Source of the DNA: Thermodesulfovibrionia bacterium
GTDB taxonomy: Bacteria > Nitrospirota > Thermodesulfovibrionia > UBA6902
Direction of reading: 5' to 3'
Length of the DNA: 58,649 nt
NCBI GenBank assembly: GCA_020053105.1
Contig: JAGVNU010000036.1
Location: 1 to 58,649 of the forward strand
Below, piece after piece: positions 9,350-18,456 of the stretch. Below the pieces are notes generated by a model. That model ran no database searches and had not been told where the DNA came from. It saw nothing but the letters and a program-made list of their open reading frames with translations. The translations under genes were made by a program, and so were the position numbers. Position 1 is the first letter of the stretch; every line of letters begins with the position of its first letter.

Positions 9350-10546
9350 TCAGGCCTCGGCTACAACTTCTCTTTCATCTTTGGACTTTGCCAGCGCAGC
9401 CTGTTTGGCCTCATATGCCGCAAGGACATCAGCGTAATTAAATGTCCCTGTGATCGCGGCCTTGGGGCATTTGGCAGCGCAGATGCCGCAGCCTATACAT
9501 TTATCCTGGTTTATGACATGCAATTTTTTCAGTTCACCTGATGCCGCAAAGACCGGACATATCCTGGCACACGCATGACAGCCTATGCACTTATCAGTAA
9601 CAAACGCCTTAGGCCTCTTGGGAATATAATCCACGATCGCATTCGTCGGGCACTTTGTTATACAGAGACCGCAGACTTTGCATTTATCAAGATCAATCCT
9701 CGAAAGATAGTTCGTGACCTTTACTGCATTGTATGGGCATACCTTGACACAGAGCCCGCAGGCAATACATCCCATCTGGCAATTCTTCTTGGTGACAGGC
9801 CCCTTGTCTTTTGAATGACAACTTACCAGGACCTCTTTAGCCATAGGTAAAATTTCTATCACTTTTGTAGGACAGGTCTGTGCACATACTCCACAGGCAG
9901 TGCATTTAACCGGGTCGATTACAGGAAGGTTTTCTTCTCTCATCGTAATGGCGCCGAAAGGACAGGCACGCGAGCATGAGCCATAACCGAGACATCCGTA
10001 TATACATGCCTTGTCGCCTCCGCTTGCTAGTATGGCGGCCTTACAATCTTTAATGCCCTCGTATTTAAATCTGCGGACTGATTTGGAACATCCTCCCTGA
10101 CAGAACACCCTGGCGATCCTGGGCTCTGTTATTTCAGCTACCTTGCCGGTAATTCTGGCGACTGCCTCCGCACTTGCGGCACCGCCGGGGGTACATAAAT
10201 TCGGCTTGACGTCGGGATTTGTAACAACCGCCTCTGCGTACTGACGGCAGCCCGGATATCCGCAGGCCCCGCAGTGGGCATGCGCAAGGAACTCTGATAC
10301 CTGCTCAACCCTGGGATCCTCTTTCACTGCATATTTTTTAGCTGCAAATGCAAGACCCATACCGAAAACAGCGCTAATTCCTAATAAAAATGCTGCCGTA
10401 AATTTCAAGAGTTCCATGAGATCAACCGTTTCCCGCACCTCAACTCCTCCGCCGACTCCGGCGTAAAGCAGAGAAGTGCTGAAGGCAAGGATTACAGTCG
10501 TAAATAAGGATATTTTCATTTTCATTCTGTTATCTAAATCTGCCAT
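9350..10546 (-). CDS. rnfB: Rnf complex subunit B, extended polyferredoxin form
   Basis: RnfB carries electrons from ferredoxin through iron-sulfur clusters in the Rnf complex. The 398-residue protein has a hydrophobic N-terminus (about 10-30) and a second hydrophobic stretch (about 45-68). The 4Fe-4S domain typical of RnfB comes next (CGACGYPGC near 92). Six further cysteine clusters follow, ending in CLGYGSCSRACP, CTACGVCAQTCP, CIACGLCVKVCP, CKVCGLCITKCP, CIGCHACARICP and CIGCGICAAKCP. Many RnfB proteins are 190-280 residues, so this one has extra ferredoxin domains. It is the last gene of rnfCDGEAB; the gap from rnfA is 74 bp. Confidence 0.92.
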   Translation of the reverse strand: MADLDNRMKMKISLFTTVILAFSTSLLYAGVGGGVEVRETVDLMELLKFTAAFLLGISAVFGMGLAFAAKKYAVKEDPRVEQVSEFLAHAHCGACGYPGCRQYAEAVVTNPDVKPNLCTPGGAASAEAVARITGKVAEITEPRIARVFCQGGCSKSVRRFKYEGIKDCKAAILASGGDKACIYGCLGYGSCSRACPFGAITMREENLPVIDPVKCTACGVCAQTCPTKVIEILPMAKEVLVSCHSKDKGPVTKKNCQMGCIACGLCVKVCPYNAVKVTNYLSRIDLDKCKVCGLCITKCPTNAIVDYIPKRPKAFVTDKCIGCHACARICPVFAASGELKKLHVINQDKCIGCGICAAKCPKAAITGTFNYADVLAAYEAKQAALAKSKDEREVVAEA

Positions 10547-10620
10547 GCTGTCCCTTTATAACATATTTATTTCTGCAAATGAAAGATAGTCTCTCATCTG
10601 ATAATAATAAGCTTCATTTT

Positions 10621-11214
10621 TCATAATGTTATCAATCCTGAAAAACCTGTAAACGCAAGAGCGATCAGCCCTGCAAGAATAAACGATATCGGCAGCCCCC
10701 TGAAAGGGCGCGGGACATCAGCAACCTCAAGCTTCTCCCGGATGCTTGCCATAATAATAAGGGCAAGCCCGAAGCCTATTCCCGAACCAAGCGCAAAGGC
10801 CATGCTCTCAAGAAAATTATACTGTTCCCCGGCATTTTTCAGGGGAACGGCGATTATAATACAGTTCGTTGTAATCAGGGCCAGATACACTCCGAGTTTG
10901 TAATACATGGTAGGACTGACTTTTTTCATAATCGTGTCCGCTGACTGCACGAAAGCAGCGACGATGCCGATGAAGATAATAATCTTAAGGAACGTCAGTT
11001 GAAGAGGTATCATTATGAACTGGTATACAACCCAGCTTAAGGCGGCGCTCACAACCATAACCATCGTAAAGGTTATACTCATCCCTACTGACGTCTCCAT
11101 CTTTTTGGATACCCCGAAGAATATACAGAGACCCAGGAACATGGTGAAGACGAAGTTATTGATTAATGCCGATGATACTATTAATTGGAAAAGCTTGACG
11201 AAATCAATATGCAT
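10621..11214 (-). CDS. rnfA: Rnf complex subunit A
   Basis: The 197-residue integral membrane protein has about six hydrophobic helices. It includes the family segments INNFVFTMFLGLCIFFGVSK near the N-terminus and GSGIGFGLALIIMASIREKL near the C-terminus. RnfA and RnfE are homologous, inversely oriented core subunits of the ion-translocating ferredoxin:NAD+ oxidoreductase. The cysteine in FLGLC matches the position that binds an intramembrane iron-sulfur centre in characterised complexes (family knowledge). It is fifth in rnfCDGEAB, 22 bp after rnfE. Confidence 0.94.
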   Translation of the reverse strand: MHIDFVKLFQLIVSSALINNFVFTMFLGLCIFFGVSKKMETSVGMSITFTMVMVVSAALSWVVYQFIMIPLQLTFLKIIIFIGIVAAFVQSADTIMKKVSPTMYYKLGVYLALITTNCIIIAVPLKNAGEQYNFLESMAFALGSGIGFGLALIIMASIREKLEVADVPRPFRGLPISFILAGLIALAFTGFSGLITL

Positions 11215-11236
11215 ATTGCAACCTCTTTAAATTAGA

Positions 11237-11863
11237 TTAGACTCCTGATGCGCCTTTACCGCCAAAGAATCTCATATCAATCCAGTTAAAAAATCCCATA
11301 AGCAGGCCCACGGCCAGAAAGCCGCCTGCCGGCAGTATCATGATAAGCAGCGGACTCCCTGAAACGATAGGGTATCCGAACAGCGTCCCCTTGCCCAGAA
11401 GTTCCCTGAAAAAACTGATCACTATCATGGCGAGCAAAAAGCCGACCCCCATGCCGAAGCCGTCACATGCTGAAGAAAACACCTTGTTTTTGCTTGCATA
11501 GACCTCCGCCCTCGCAAATATCGATGCGAACGCGACTATTATCTGGATATAAAGACCAATCTCCTTATATATGGGTCTTGCGTATGTCGCCATTAATAAA
11601 TCTATTATGGTGACGTATCCCGCAATGACAAGCATGAAAATCGGTATTCGAATCTTGGGGTGTATAAACTTTCTCATTAAGGAGATTGTCATATTCACCA
11701 TCGTCTGAACAAACACGACCGAAATACCAAGGGCCACGCCGTTCTTCATGCCGTTTGTGACGGCAATCGACGGACATAAGCTGATGGCCATACGGAATAT
11801 CGTATTTTCCCCGAACATTCCGTTTTTGATTAATTCAAGATTGCTTTTGGGTTTTAGGCTCAT
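11237..11863 (-). CDS. rnfE: Rnf complex subunit E
   Basis: The 208-residue membrane protein is related to RnfA, with about six helices. It has the conserved LCPSIAVTNGMKNGVALGI segment (about 28-46), which includes the cysteine expected for the intramembrane cluster, and EVYASKNKVFSSACDGFGMG in the middle. It forms the membrane core of Rnf together with RnfA and RnfD. Its start overlaps the stop of rnfG by 4 bp (ATGA), which indicates coupled translation. Confidence 0.94.
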   Translation of the reverse strand: MSLKPKSNLELIKNGMFGENTIFRMAISLCPSIAVTNGMKNGVALGISVVFVQTMVNMTISLMRKFIHPKIRIPIFMLVIAGYVTIIDLLMATYARPIYKEIGLYIQIIVAFASIFARAEVYASKNKVFSSACDGFGMGVGFLLAMIVISFFRELLGKGTLFGYPIVSGSPLLIMILPAGGFLAVGLLMGFFNWIDMRFFGGKGASGV

Positions 11864-12504
11864 CCCTGCACCTCTTTGGACAATTTTTCTTTCAATAATT
11901 TAACGCCGTTTCTGACCCCGTCCTCTGTCACGGCGCGGCTGGATATTGTCGCGCCTGTTATGGCCTGTATTTTGTCCGGTGTTTCACCTTTGATAACAAC
12001 AAGGGTATCAACTGTCTTGCCTTCGAACTGCTCCAGGAAATAGTCTTTTTGTATCTCGTCTCCCAGTCCGGGGGTTTCTCCGTGACCTAATATACTTATT
12101 TTCTTTACGACAAAATCCTTATCGACAGATGCAAGGATATGAATATAACTCGAATAGCCTTTGCCAAACCCTTCAACAATATAACCGATGTCCTGTGGGT
12201 CCACACACTCCTTTTCTTCTTTCATCTTTCCCGTCTTCTCATCCTTAACACTAACCGTTTTTAATTCCCCGCATTTACGGGCCGCATAATATTCCGCGTG
12301 CTTCTCATGCGGCTCCCAAGCGCCCAGGCTGGCAATCTTGTCCGCCTCGGGCATCATCAGCTTAAGCGCTGCTTCCTTTTCCTCTTTGGCTTTAATAAAC
12401 ATAATGGGAGATGTCTTGGCATACACAAACGCCATTATCAATCCGCCGATAACATATATCACTACAAGGTTGATCGTTATCTTTATCATGTCCTTTCCTG
12501 TCAT
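11860..12504 (-). CDS. rnfG: Rnf complex subunit G (FMN-binding)
   Basis: The 214-residue protein has one N-terminal membrane helix (about 8-27) and a periplasmic FMN-binding domain. The covalent flavinylation motif is SGATxxS-like: the protein reads ITGATISSRAVT near residue 182, where the second Thr/Ser would carry FMN. A small lysine/glutamate-rich insert with a CGELKT and KECVDPQ pair (about 78-103) is seen. The gene overlaps rnfD by 4 bp upstream and rnfE by 4 bp downstream. Confidence 0.92.
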   Translation of the reverse strand: MTGKDMIKITINLVVIYVIGGLIMAFVYAKTSPIMFIKAKEEKEAALKLMMPEADKIASLGAWEPHEKHAEYYAARKCGELKTVSVKDEKTGKMKEEKECVDPQDIGYIVEGFGKGYSSYIHILASVDKDFVVKKISILGHGETPGLGDEIQKDYFLEQFEGKTVDTLVVIKGETPDKIQAITGATISSRAVTEDGVRNGVKLLKEKLSKEVQG

Positions 12505-13520
12505 TTCTTCTGCTCCTTATTCACGTTGACTGCACCGAACATCTTCGATTTTACGCCTCTGTCAATCAATGGGGCAAAACAGTTCATGAGTAATATTGCA
12601 AACATCACGCCTTCCGGGAAACCGCCCTTGAGTCTTATCATCATAGTGATTGCGCCGCAGCCGATCCCGAATATTATCTGCCCTTTTCTGATTGATGGAC
12701 ATGTTACGTAATCAGTGGCCATAAAAAACGCGCCGAGAATCAGACCGCCGCTGAGAAGATGGACAATGGGGTCCCCGGTAAAAAGTCCGCCATTGCCGCC
12801 GAGGGCCCATGCCATCACCCCTACCGTGGCAATAAAGGAAAAAGGTATATGCCATGTTATGTATCCCCTGTAAAGGAGCAGGGCTGCGCCGAGCAGAAGG
12901 GCGATTACAGATGTCTCACCGAGTGACCCCGCCCTGTTTCCCATAAGCAGGCTAGTATAAAGATCGGCCTTATCTCCGAATATTTCTATCAGTTTTGCCA
13001 TGCCTTCCTCTTTCAGTATGCCCAACGGCGTAGCAGTTGTTTTTGCATCCATTGCAACAAATTGCGCGGTAGGCTCAGACCAGATAGTCATAAGCTTGGG
13101 AAATGATATCAATAAAAACGCCCTGCCGATAAGGGCGGGATTAAAGACGTTATAACCTAACCCTCCAAAGAGCAGTTTTGTAATGACGATGGCTATCAAT
13201 GAACCTATTATGGGGATGTAAAATGGAACACTGGCCGGAAGGTTCAGTCCGAGCAGAAGTCCTGTCAAGAAGGCGCTCCCGTCTCCTATCGAGCTTTTCT
13301 TCTTGAGACTGGTTTGATAGAAATGTTCTGAAAGGACCGCCGACAATATACAAAGGCCGGTTACAAATGCCGCCCTCGGCCCGAAATAATATACAGACAT
13401 TATGAAAGCGGGAAGAAGGGAGAGATTGACCGTCCACATGATGCGGGCGACTGTCTCATCGCCCCTGACGTGCGGACTTACAGAAACTGTTAATTCATGA
13501 GCCTTTGCTTCAGTTGCCAT
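12501..13520 (-). CDS. rnfD: Rnf complex subunit D
   Basis: The 339-residue polytopic membrane protein has about nine to ten hydrophobic helices. It has the flavinylation-type motif TTATPL (near residues 151-156), where a threonine carries covalent FMN in the family. Other family segments are FNPALIGRAFLLISFPKLMT and CPSIRKGQIIFGIGCG. It belongs to the ion-translocating core of the Rnf complex. It follows rnfC after 58 bp, a gap that contains a small palindromic repeat. Confidence 0.94.
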   Translation of the reverse strand: MATEAKAHELTVSVSPHVRGDETVARIMWTVNLSLLPAFIMSVYYFGPRAAFVTGLCILSAVLSEHFYQTSLKKKSSIGDGSAFLTGLLLGLNLPASVPFYIPIIGSLIAIVITKLLFGGLGYNVFNPALIGRAFLLISFPKLMTIWSEPTAQFVAMDAKTTATPLGILKEEGMAKLIEIFGDKADLYTSLLMGNRAGSLGETSVIALLLGAALLLYRGYITWHIPFSFIATVGVMAWALGGNGGLFTGDPIVHLLSGGLILGAFFMATDYVTCPSIRKGQIIFGIGCGAITMMIRLKGGFPEGVMFAILLMNCFAPLIDRGVKSKMFGAVNVNKEQKK

Positions 13521-13555
13521 TTATTCCTCTCAAAAAATTTATGATCGTTATGTAT

Positions 13556-13582
13556 GTAGGGACACGTTGCAACGTGTTTTAC
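13556..13582. repeat. short palindromic repeat, copy 1 (rnfC-rnfD gap)
   Basis: The core ACACGTTGCAACGTGT is a perfect 16-bp palindrome, flanked by GTAGGG on the left and TTTTAC on the right. Its centre (TTGCAA) and the GTAGGG edge resemble the copies at 29060, 30552, 43214 and 44259. Confidence 0.6.
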
Positions 13583-14889
13583 GGTTTCACCTGAGATTTT
13601 GCAAGTCTTATAAACTGGACCATAGGTCTCTTTGCCGGACAGACGTAAGCGCATGAACCGCATTCAAAACAGTCGAAGAGATTGTTTGCCTTGGCATCTT
13701 CATAGAAACCCTTCTCAGAATAAATACTCAGAATCGACGGATTAAGCCCCATGGGACAAACGTCAATACAACTTCCGCACCTTATACATGCAGAATATTG
13801 GTCCGTTGAGACAAACTCGTCTTCAGCAAGGACCAGGATTCCCGATGTCCCTTTTACAACCGGCACATCAAGGGTCCACTGCGCAAATCCCATCATCGGT
13901 CCCCCTGATATGACTTTAACAGCGCCTTCAACAAGACCGCCGCACTGTTCAATGACATCCGACATGAGAGTGCCGATCCTCACCATCATATTTTTGGGTT
14001 CCTTAATTCCGTTGCCGGTCACTGTGACGACCCTCTCTATAAGAGGTTTGCCGAAGCGGACCGCTTCATAAACAGCCAGCGCCGTCCCGACATTCTGCAC
14101 TACCACGCCTACATCCATAGGGAGCCCCTTGCTCGGGACCTCTCTGCCCTTTACTGCTTTGATCAACATCTTTTCAGCGCCCTGCGGGTATTTTATCTCC
14201 AGCGGCCAGACTTTAATGTTTGACTCTCCTGATGCAGCGGATTCCATAGCTTTTATAGCATCAGGTTTATTTACCTCTATACCTATATGTCCCTCTTTTA
14301 CTCCGAGAGACTTCATGATAATTTTCAAACCTTCGACAACTTCCCTGGGGCGTTCTACCATCAGTCTGTGGTCAGCAGTTAAATAAGGTTCACACTCGGC
14401 CCCGTTTATTATCACCGCATCTATTGTTTTTTCTTTTGGCGGAGAGAGTTTTACATTCGTAGGAAACGCGGCTCCTCCCATCCCTACTATTCCCGCATCC
14501 TTTATAAGTGTCTTGATCTCATCTGCGGAAAGGTTCATATAATCGGGATGTTCTATAAATGATAGGGCCTCATCCTTTCCATCGCTCTCAATAACTATTG
14601 ACTGCACCATCCTGCCCGCGGAAGTCGGGAAATCAGCTATTGCTATTACCTTCCCCGATATGGAGGAATGAACAGGAGAAGAGACAAAACCCGTGGTAGA
14701 TCCTATGGCCTGGCCTCTCTTGACTTCATCGCCGATGTTGACTGCAGGTTTTGCAGGCGCCCCTATGTGCTGGCTTACCGGGACTACAATCCTCAGAGGG
14801 AGTTTAGCTTGAGTGATAGATTTAGCTGAGGCCAATTCCTTGTGATATTTGGGATGAATCCCTCTTTCAAACGTAGCAGTTTTACTCAT
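13579..14889 (-). CDS. rnfC: Rnf complex subunit C
   Basis: RnfC is the peripheral NADH-binding subunit with FMN and iron-sulfur clusters. The 436-residue protein has the N-terminal barrel-sandwich start (ERGIHPKYHKELA), the nucleotide-binding GMGGAAFPTNVKLSPP (about 135-150) and INGAECEPYLTADHRLM. Two 4Fe-4S motifs lie at the C-terminus, CIRCGSCIDVCPMGLNP and CFECGSCAYVCPAKRP. It is the first gene of rnfCDGEAB. The complex couples ferredoxin/NAD+ electron transfer to ion transport across the inner membrane. Confidence 0.95.
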   Translation of the reverse strand: MSKTATFERGIHPKYHKELASAKSITQAKLPLRIVVPVSQHIGAPAKPAVNIGDEVKRGQAIGSTTGFVSSPVHSSISGKVIAIADFPTSAGRMVQSIVIESDGKDEALSFIEHPDYMNLSADEIKTLIKDAGIVGMGGAAFPTNVKLSPPKEKTIDAVIINGAECEPYLTADHRLMVERPREVVEGLKIIMKSLGVKEGHIGIEVNKPDAIKAMESAASGESNIKVWPLEIKYPQGAEKMLIKAVKGREVPSKGLPMDVGVVVQNVGTALAVYEAVRFGKPLIERVVTVTGNGIKEPKNMMVRIGTLMSDVIEQCGGLVEGAVKVISGGPMMGFAQWTLDVPVVKGTSGILVLAEDEFVSTDQYSACIRCGSCIDVCPMGLNPSILSIYSEKGFYEDAKANNLFDCFECGSCAYVCPAKRPMVQFIRLAKSQVKP

Positions 14890-15223
14890 TGACCTTTTCC
14901 TTCAACATAAAATATTTTCAAAAAAAGACAAATTTTAAGTTTTGTTTATATGTTTATAAATTCTGCTTTTTGAAGAGAATCTGAATCAAACGTATATTGA
15001 TAACATTTCCCAAAATGAATGTCAAGGAATAAATATATAAACAAATATGTTCATCAGAATATTTTATTTTTGACAAGCTATAAACGGACTTATTACGTAA
15101 ACATTCACAGTTTATTGTCCATGCATTTTCATGCTTATTATTCATGAGCACATGTGCGCCGGATTAATAGCATTTTTCTTGCCAGAGACTTTACATGGTA
15201 CACACTGTGTGATAGACTACCGT
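14890..15223. other. AT-rich divergent region between rnfC and lptC
   Basis: No gene is visible. The stretch is very AT-rich and should hold the promoters of both operons. A perfect TTGACA lies at 15070-15075 on the plus strand, with a weak TATTAC about 15 bp downstream; this is a possible lptC promoter. Confidence 0.4.
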
Positions 15224-15742
15224 ATGATTAAGAGCAGATTATTCTGGATCATATCTGCAGCTTTTATTTTCGTAATTATTATTATACTTAATTACTCTGA
15301 AGACAGCGTGAAGATACTCCCTTCATTGCAGACTTCCTCCATGAAAAATCTGTACCTGAAGCATAAAGAAGGCGATAAGGTTAAATGGGAACTTTCCTCC
15401 GATAAGGCGATCCTGCCGTTAGGGAATAAGGAGGTCTTTCTCGAATCTTTAGTCCTTAAGATAAATCAAACTCCGGAGATTTATCTTACCAGTGGAAGCG
15501 GCATTTACGAAATTGAGCAGGGCAACGTTACGCTCAACAAACCCGTGGAACTGAAAATCAGGGAGGCAAAATTTGCAACAGACTCCCTGAAGTGGAACAG
15601 CAAAGAAGAATTAATCACTACGGATGATGAAATCAAACTCAGCGGCAATAGTTTTCTGATTACAGGGACCGGCCTTTCAGCAAAAGTACAGGAGCAACAG
15701 GTAAGGATCATAAAAGATGTCAAAGCAATTTTTTATCGTTAA
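15224..15742 (+). CDS. lptC: LPS export protein LptC
   Basis: I place the start at ATG 15224 (MIKSRLFWIISAAFIF), because the 31 in-frame residues upstream look non-coding and would put charged sequence before the membrane helix; no strong ribosome site is seen at either start. The 172-residue protein has one N-terminal membrane helix (about 5-23) and then a beta-rich periplasmic domain of the LptC/OstA kind (SGSGIYEIEQGNVTL, TDDEIKLSGNSFLITGTGLS). LptC bridges the LptBFG transporter to periplasmic LptA. It overlaps lptA by 26 bp. Confidence 0.82.
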   Translation: MIKSRLFWIISAAFIFVIIIILNYSEDSVKILPSLQTSSMKNLYLKHKEGDKVKWELSSDKAILPLGNKEVFLESLVLKINQTPEIYLTSGSGIYEIEQGNVTLNKPVELKIREAKFATDSLKWNSKEELITTDDEIKLSGNSFLITGTGLSAKVQEQQVRIIKDVKAIFYR

Positions 15743-16196
15743 TTTTATCGTATCAGCATTACTGGCACATTGTACCGTATTCGCCGCCACTCTGGTAGAC
15801 AAGAAAGAAAAAAAAACCGTAACAATTACGTCTGAGACGCTTACGGCAGACAATAAAAATAGTACCGCGATATTCGAAGGCGCAGTCGTCGCAAGAACCG
15901 ATGACATAACAATGTATTCAGACAAAATGACTGTTTATTATGATAATGCCAGGAACAAAGTCATAAAAATACATGCCCTTGGCCATGTAAAGGTCCACAA
16001 AGAGGAAAAGGCCTTATTTTCAGACGAAGCCATCTACCTTGAAGAAGACGAAAAAATTATTTTCACCGGAAATCCTAAAGCTGTTGATGGAGAAAATGTC
16101 ATTTCAGGGACACAAATTATTTTTTATTTAAAAGACGACCGCGCTGAAGTCCAGGGCAGCAGGGTCGTTTTACAGAATAAGCAAGGGATAAACTGA
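15717..16196 (+). CDS. lptA: LPS transport periplasmic protein LptA
   Basis: The 159-residue protein has a signal peptide (about 1-23, ending HCTVFAA). An OstA/LptA beta-jellyroll domain follows, recognisable from repeated strands such as KTVTITSETLTADNKNSTAI, MYSDKMTVYYDN and KVIKIHALGHVKV. It forms the periplasmic bridge that carries lipopolysaccharide from LptC to the outer membrane. The stop and the lptB start overlap by one base (TGATG), so translation is coupled. Confidence 0.9.
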   Translation: MSKQFFIVNFIVSALLAHCTVFAATLVDKKEKKTVTITSETLTADNKNSTAIFEGAVVARTDDITMYSDKMTVYYDNARNKVIKIHALGHVKVHKEEKALFSDEAIYLEEDEKIIFTGNPKAVDGENVISGTQIIFYLKDDRAEVQGSRVVLQNKQGIN

Positions 16197-16918
16197 TGCA
16201 TTCGGTGGAAGTCAGCAAGCTCAAGAAAAGTTACAACGAAAAAAACGTAGTCACCGACATCAGCCTGAATATTAATTCTGGAGAAATAGTTGGACTTCTC
16301 GGGCCAAATGGGGCAGGGAAAACCACCACTTTCTATATGATCCTGGGACTCATACATCCGGATTCAGGCGATATATTACTTGATGGTGAAAATTTGAGCA
16401 ATTCCCCGATGTATAAAAGGGCGAGAAAAGGGATCGGCTATCTGCCGCAGGAAGCCTCCATTTTCAGAAAACTGAAAGTCGAAGATAACATAAAAGCAGT
16501 TCTTGAAATAACAAATACCGATAAAATTTCAAAGCAGGAAAAGCTTGAAAGCATAATCCAGGAATTCAACCTTGCACCCATTGCAAAGAGATACGGCTAT
16601 CATCTATCAGGCGGTGAACGGAGAAAAGTGGAGATAGCAAGGGCCATAGCTGTCGACCCGGTATTCATACTCCTTGACGAGCCCTTCGCCGGCATAGACC
16701 CGCTCGCCGTTAACGAATTAAAAAATACACTGCGCCATCTGGCGGACAAAGGAATCGGCCTTGTTATCACGGACCACAATGTACGCGAGACTTTATCTAT
16801 AACCGACCGTGCATATATAATAAATGACGGACGTATTCTGGCGCACGGCGTTCCGGCTGAACTTATCACAAATGAATTGGTGAAAAAAAGTTATCTAGGA
16901 GAAGGTTTCAGACTATAA
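16196..16918 (+). CDS. lptB: LPS export ABC transporter ATPase LptB
   Basis: The 240-residue ATPase has Walker A GPNGAGKTT (about 35-43), Q-loop YLPQEASIF, signature LSGGERRKVEIARAI, Walker B VFILLDEPFAGID and H-loop ITDHNVRETL. This pattern (GIGYLPQEASIFRKL) is diagnostic of LptB. It powers LPS extraction from the inner membrane with LptFG, which are not in this window. It overlaps rpoN by one base (TAATG), giving the conserved lpt-rpoN arrangement. Confidence 0.96.
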   Translation: MHSVEVSKLKKSYNEKNVVTDISLNINSGEIVGLLGPNGAGKTTTFYMILGLIHPDSGDILLDGENLSNSPMYKRARKGIGYLPQEASIFRKLKVEDNIKAVLEITNTDKISKQEKLESIIQEFNLAPIAKRYGYHLSGGERRKVEIARAIAVDPVFILLDEPFAGIDPLAVNELKNTLRHLADKGIGLVITDHNVRETLSITDRAYIINDGRILAHGVPAELITNELVKKSYLGEGFRL

Positions 16919-18363
16919 TGGCACAGGAACAGAGACTCGAACTCAGACTATCACAGAAGTTAATCCTGACCCCTCAACTTCAGCAGTCTATAAAGCTGTT
17001 ACAACTGCCTCTGCTGGAACTCACGCAGGACATCAACCAGGAACTCATGAATAACCCTCTGCTTGAAGAAAATGTTGAGCGGGAAAACGAGGCAGGAAAT
17101 GAGCAGCCCGGAACAGCCGTGGAGGAAGAAACATTTCATGAACCCTCGGACGATTCAGAAGCCCCCCTCGAAAAAATATTCGGATTTACTACCGACAGTT
17201 ACTTTGAAGAAAGAGAAAGCGACGGGAGGGATTTCGGCTACTTCAACGACGGGGCGGAAGAGATCAACTCTCCCTTTGAGCGCAACAGGAGTAAAACCAA
17301 CTTGTACGAACACCTCCTCTGGCAGTTAAGACTTTCCTCCTTATCCGGCCCTGTAGGTAAAACTGCCGAGATCATCATAAACAACCTGAACGATTATGGC
17401 TACCTGCAGGCCTCTCTCGATGAAATAGCAGAAATGGCGGAAACAGATCAGGCAGTTGCTGAGGAGGCCCTCAAATTCATTCAGGGGCTCGACCCCTCCG
17501 GTGTCGGCGCCAGGCATCTCCAGGAGTGCCTTCTTTTACAGTTGCCTCCTCTGAACCTTAAAGATACCCTCGTAGAACATATACTCACTGACGGCTTTCC
17601 CGAACTCGAAGGTAAAAAATATAAACAGCTTGCCGCTAAACTAAAGACATCCATTGATGACATTTTCGCGGCGGTCAAGATCATTGAGGGGCTCGAACCA
17701 AGGCCGGGCAGAAACTATTCAAGCGACGAACCTGTTCATATAATCCCTGACGTTTATGTTGAAGAGTCAGACGGCAAGTTCATAATCACCTTAAATGAAG
17801 AAGGCATCCCGAAACTCAGGCTGTCAAATTACTACAGAAGACTTCTGGCAAACAAAAAGACCCTTGGTCCGGAGGAGAAACTGTTCCTTGAGGAAAAACT
17901 GCGTTCAGCCATCTGGCTGCTGAGAAGTCTGGACCAGAGAAACAAAACAATCTACAAAGTGACTGAAAGCATTCTGAAGTTCCAGGAAAATTTCTTCAGA
18001 AAAGGGCATAAATATCTCAGACCCCTGAACCTGAGAGATATTGCAGAAGATCTTGGCATGCACGAAAGCACGATAAGCAGGGTCACTTCCAATAAATATA
18101 TCCAATGTCCCCAGGGACTCCTGAACTTCAGACATTTTTTCAGCAACGCGGTCCCATCGTCTGGAGGAGATATGTCATCGTCGACAGTTAAAGATATTAT
18201 CAGGCAGATCATCACCGATGAAGATTCAAAGGACCCTCTGAACGACCAGAAAATAGTGGAAATACTGAAAAACAGGGGCATAAGTGTCGCGCGCAGGACC
18301 GCGGCAAAGTACAGGGAAGAACTCAAAATATCGTCTCATTTAAAACGCAAGAAATGGTTCTAA
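16918..18363 (+). CDS. rpoN: RNA polymerase sigma-54 factor
   Basis: The 481-residue protein has the glutamine/leucine-rich N-terminal activator-contact region (LSQKLILTPQLQQSIKLLQL), an acidic linker (about 55-105), the core-binding domain and the C-terminal RpoN box ARRTAAKYREEL (about 460-471) that reads the -24 element. The length is normal. Two clear targets or partners lie in the window: the sigma-54 promoter at 8696-8710 and the NtrC-type activator at 1566-2912. Confidence 0.97.
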   Translation: MAQEQRLELRLSQKLILTPQLQQSIKLLQLPLLELTQDINQELMNNPLLEENVERENEAGNEQPGTAVEEETFHEPSDDSEAPLEKIFGFTTDSYFEERESDGRDFGYFNDGAEEINSPFERNRSKTNLYEHLLWQLRLSSLSGPVGKTAEIIINNLNDYGYLQASLDEIAEMAETDQAVAEEALKFIQGLDPSGVGARHLQECLLLQLPPLNLKDTLVEHILTDGFPELEGKKYKQLAAKLKTSIDDIFAAVKIIEGLEPRPGRNYSSDEPVHIIPDVYVEESDGKFIITLNEEGIPKLRLSNYYRRLLANKKTLGPEEKLFLEEKLRSAIWLLRSLDQRNKTIYKVTESILKFQENFFRKGHKYLRPLNLRDIAEDLGMHESTISRVTSNKYIQCPQGLLNFRHFFSNAVPSSGGDMSSSTVKDIIRQIITDEDSKDPLNDQKIVEILKNRGISVARRTAAKYREELKISSHLKRKKWF

Positions 18364-18456
18364 GATAATCATCCGGCGACTCGTGCAGTATAAAATATAG
18401 TTGCGCAAAAATTGGACTACATAATTCAGGCAAGTATCTTACAAGGAGAGAAATAA

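Noticed and set aside
15131..15223. 31-residue N-terminal extension of LptC
   Set aside because: It does not resemble LptC and would precede the normal membrane helix; the Met at 15224 gives a typical start.
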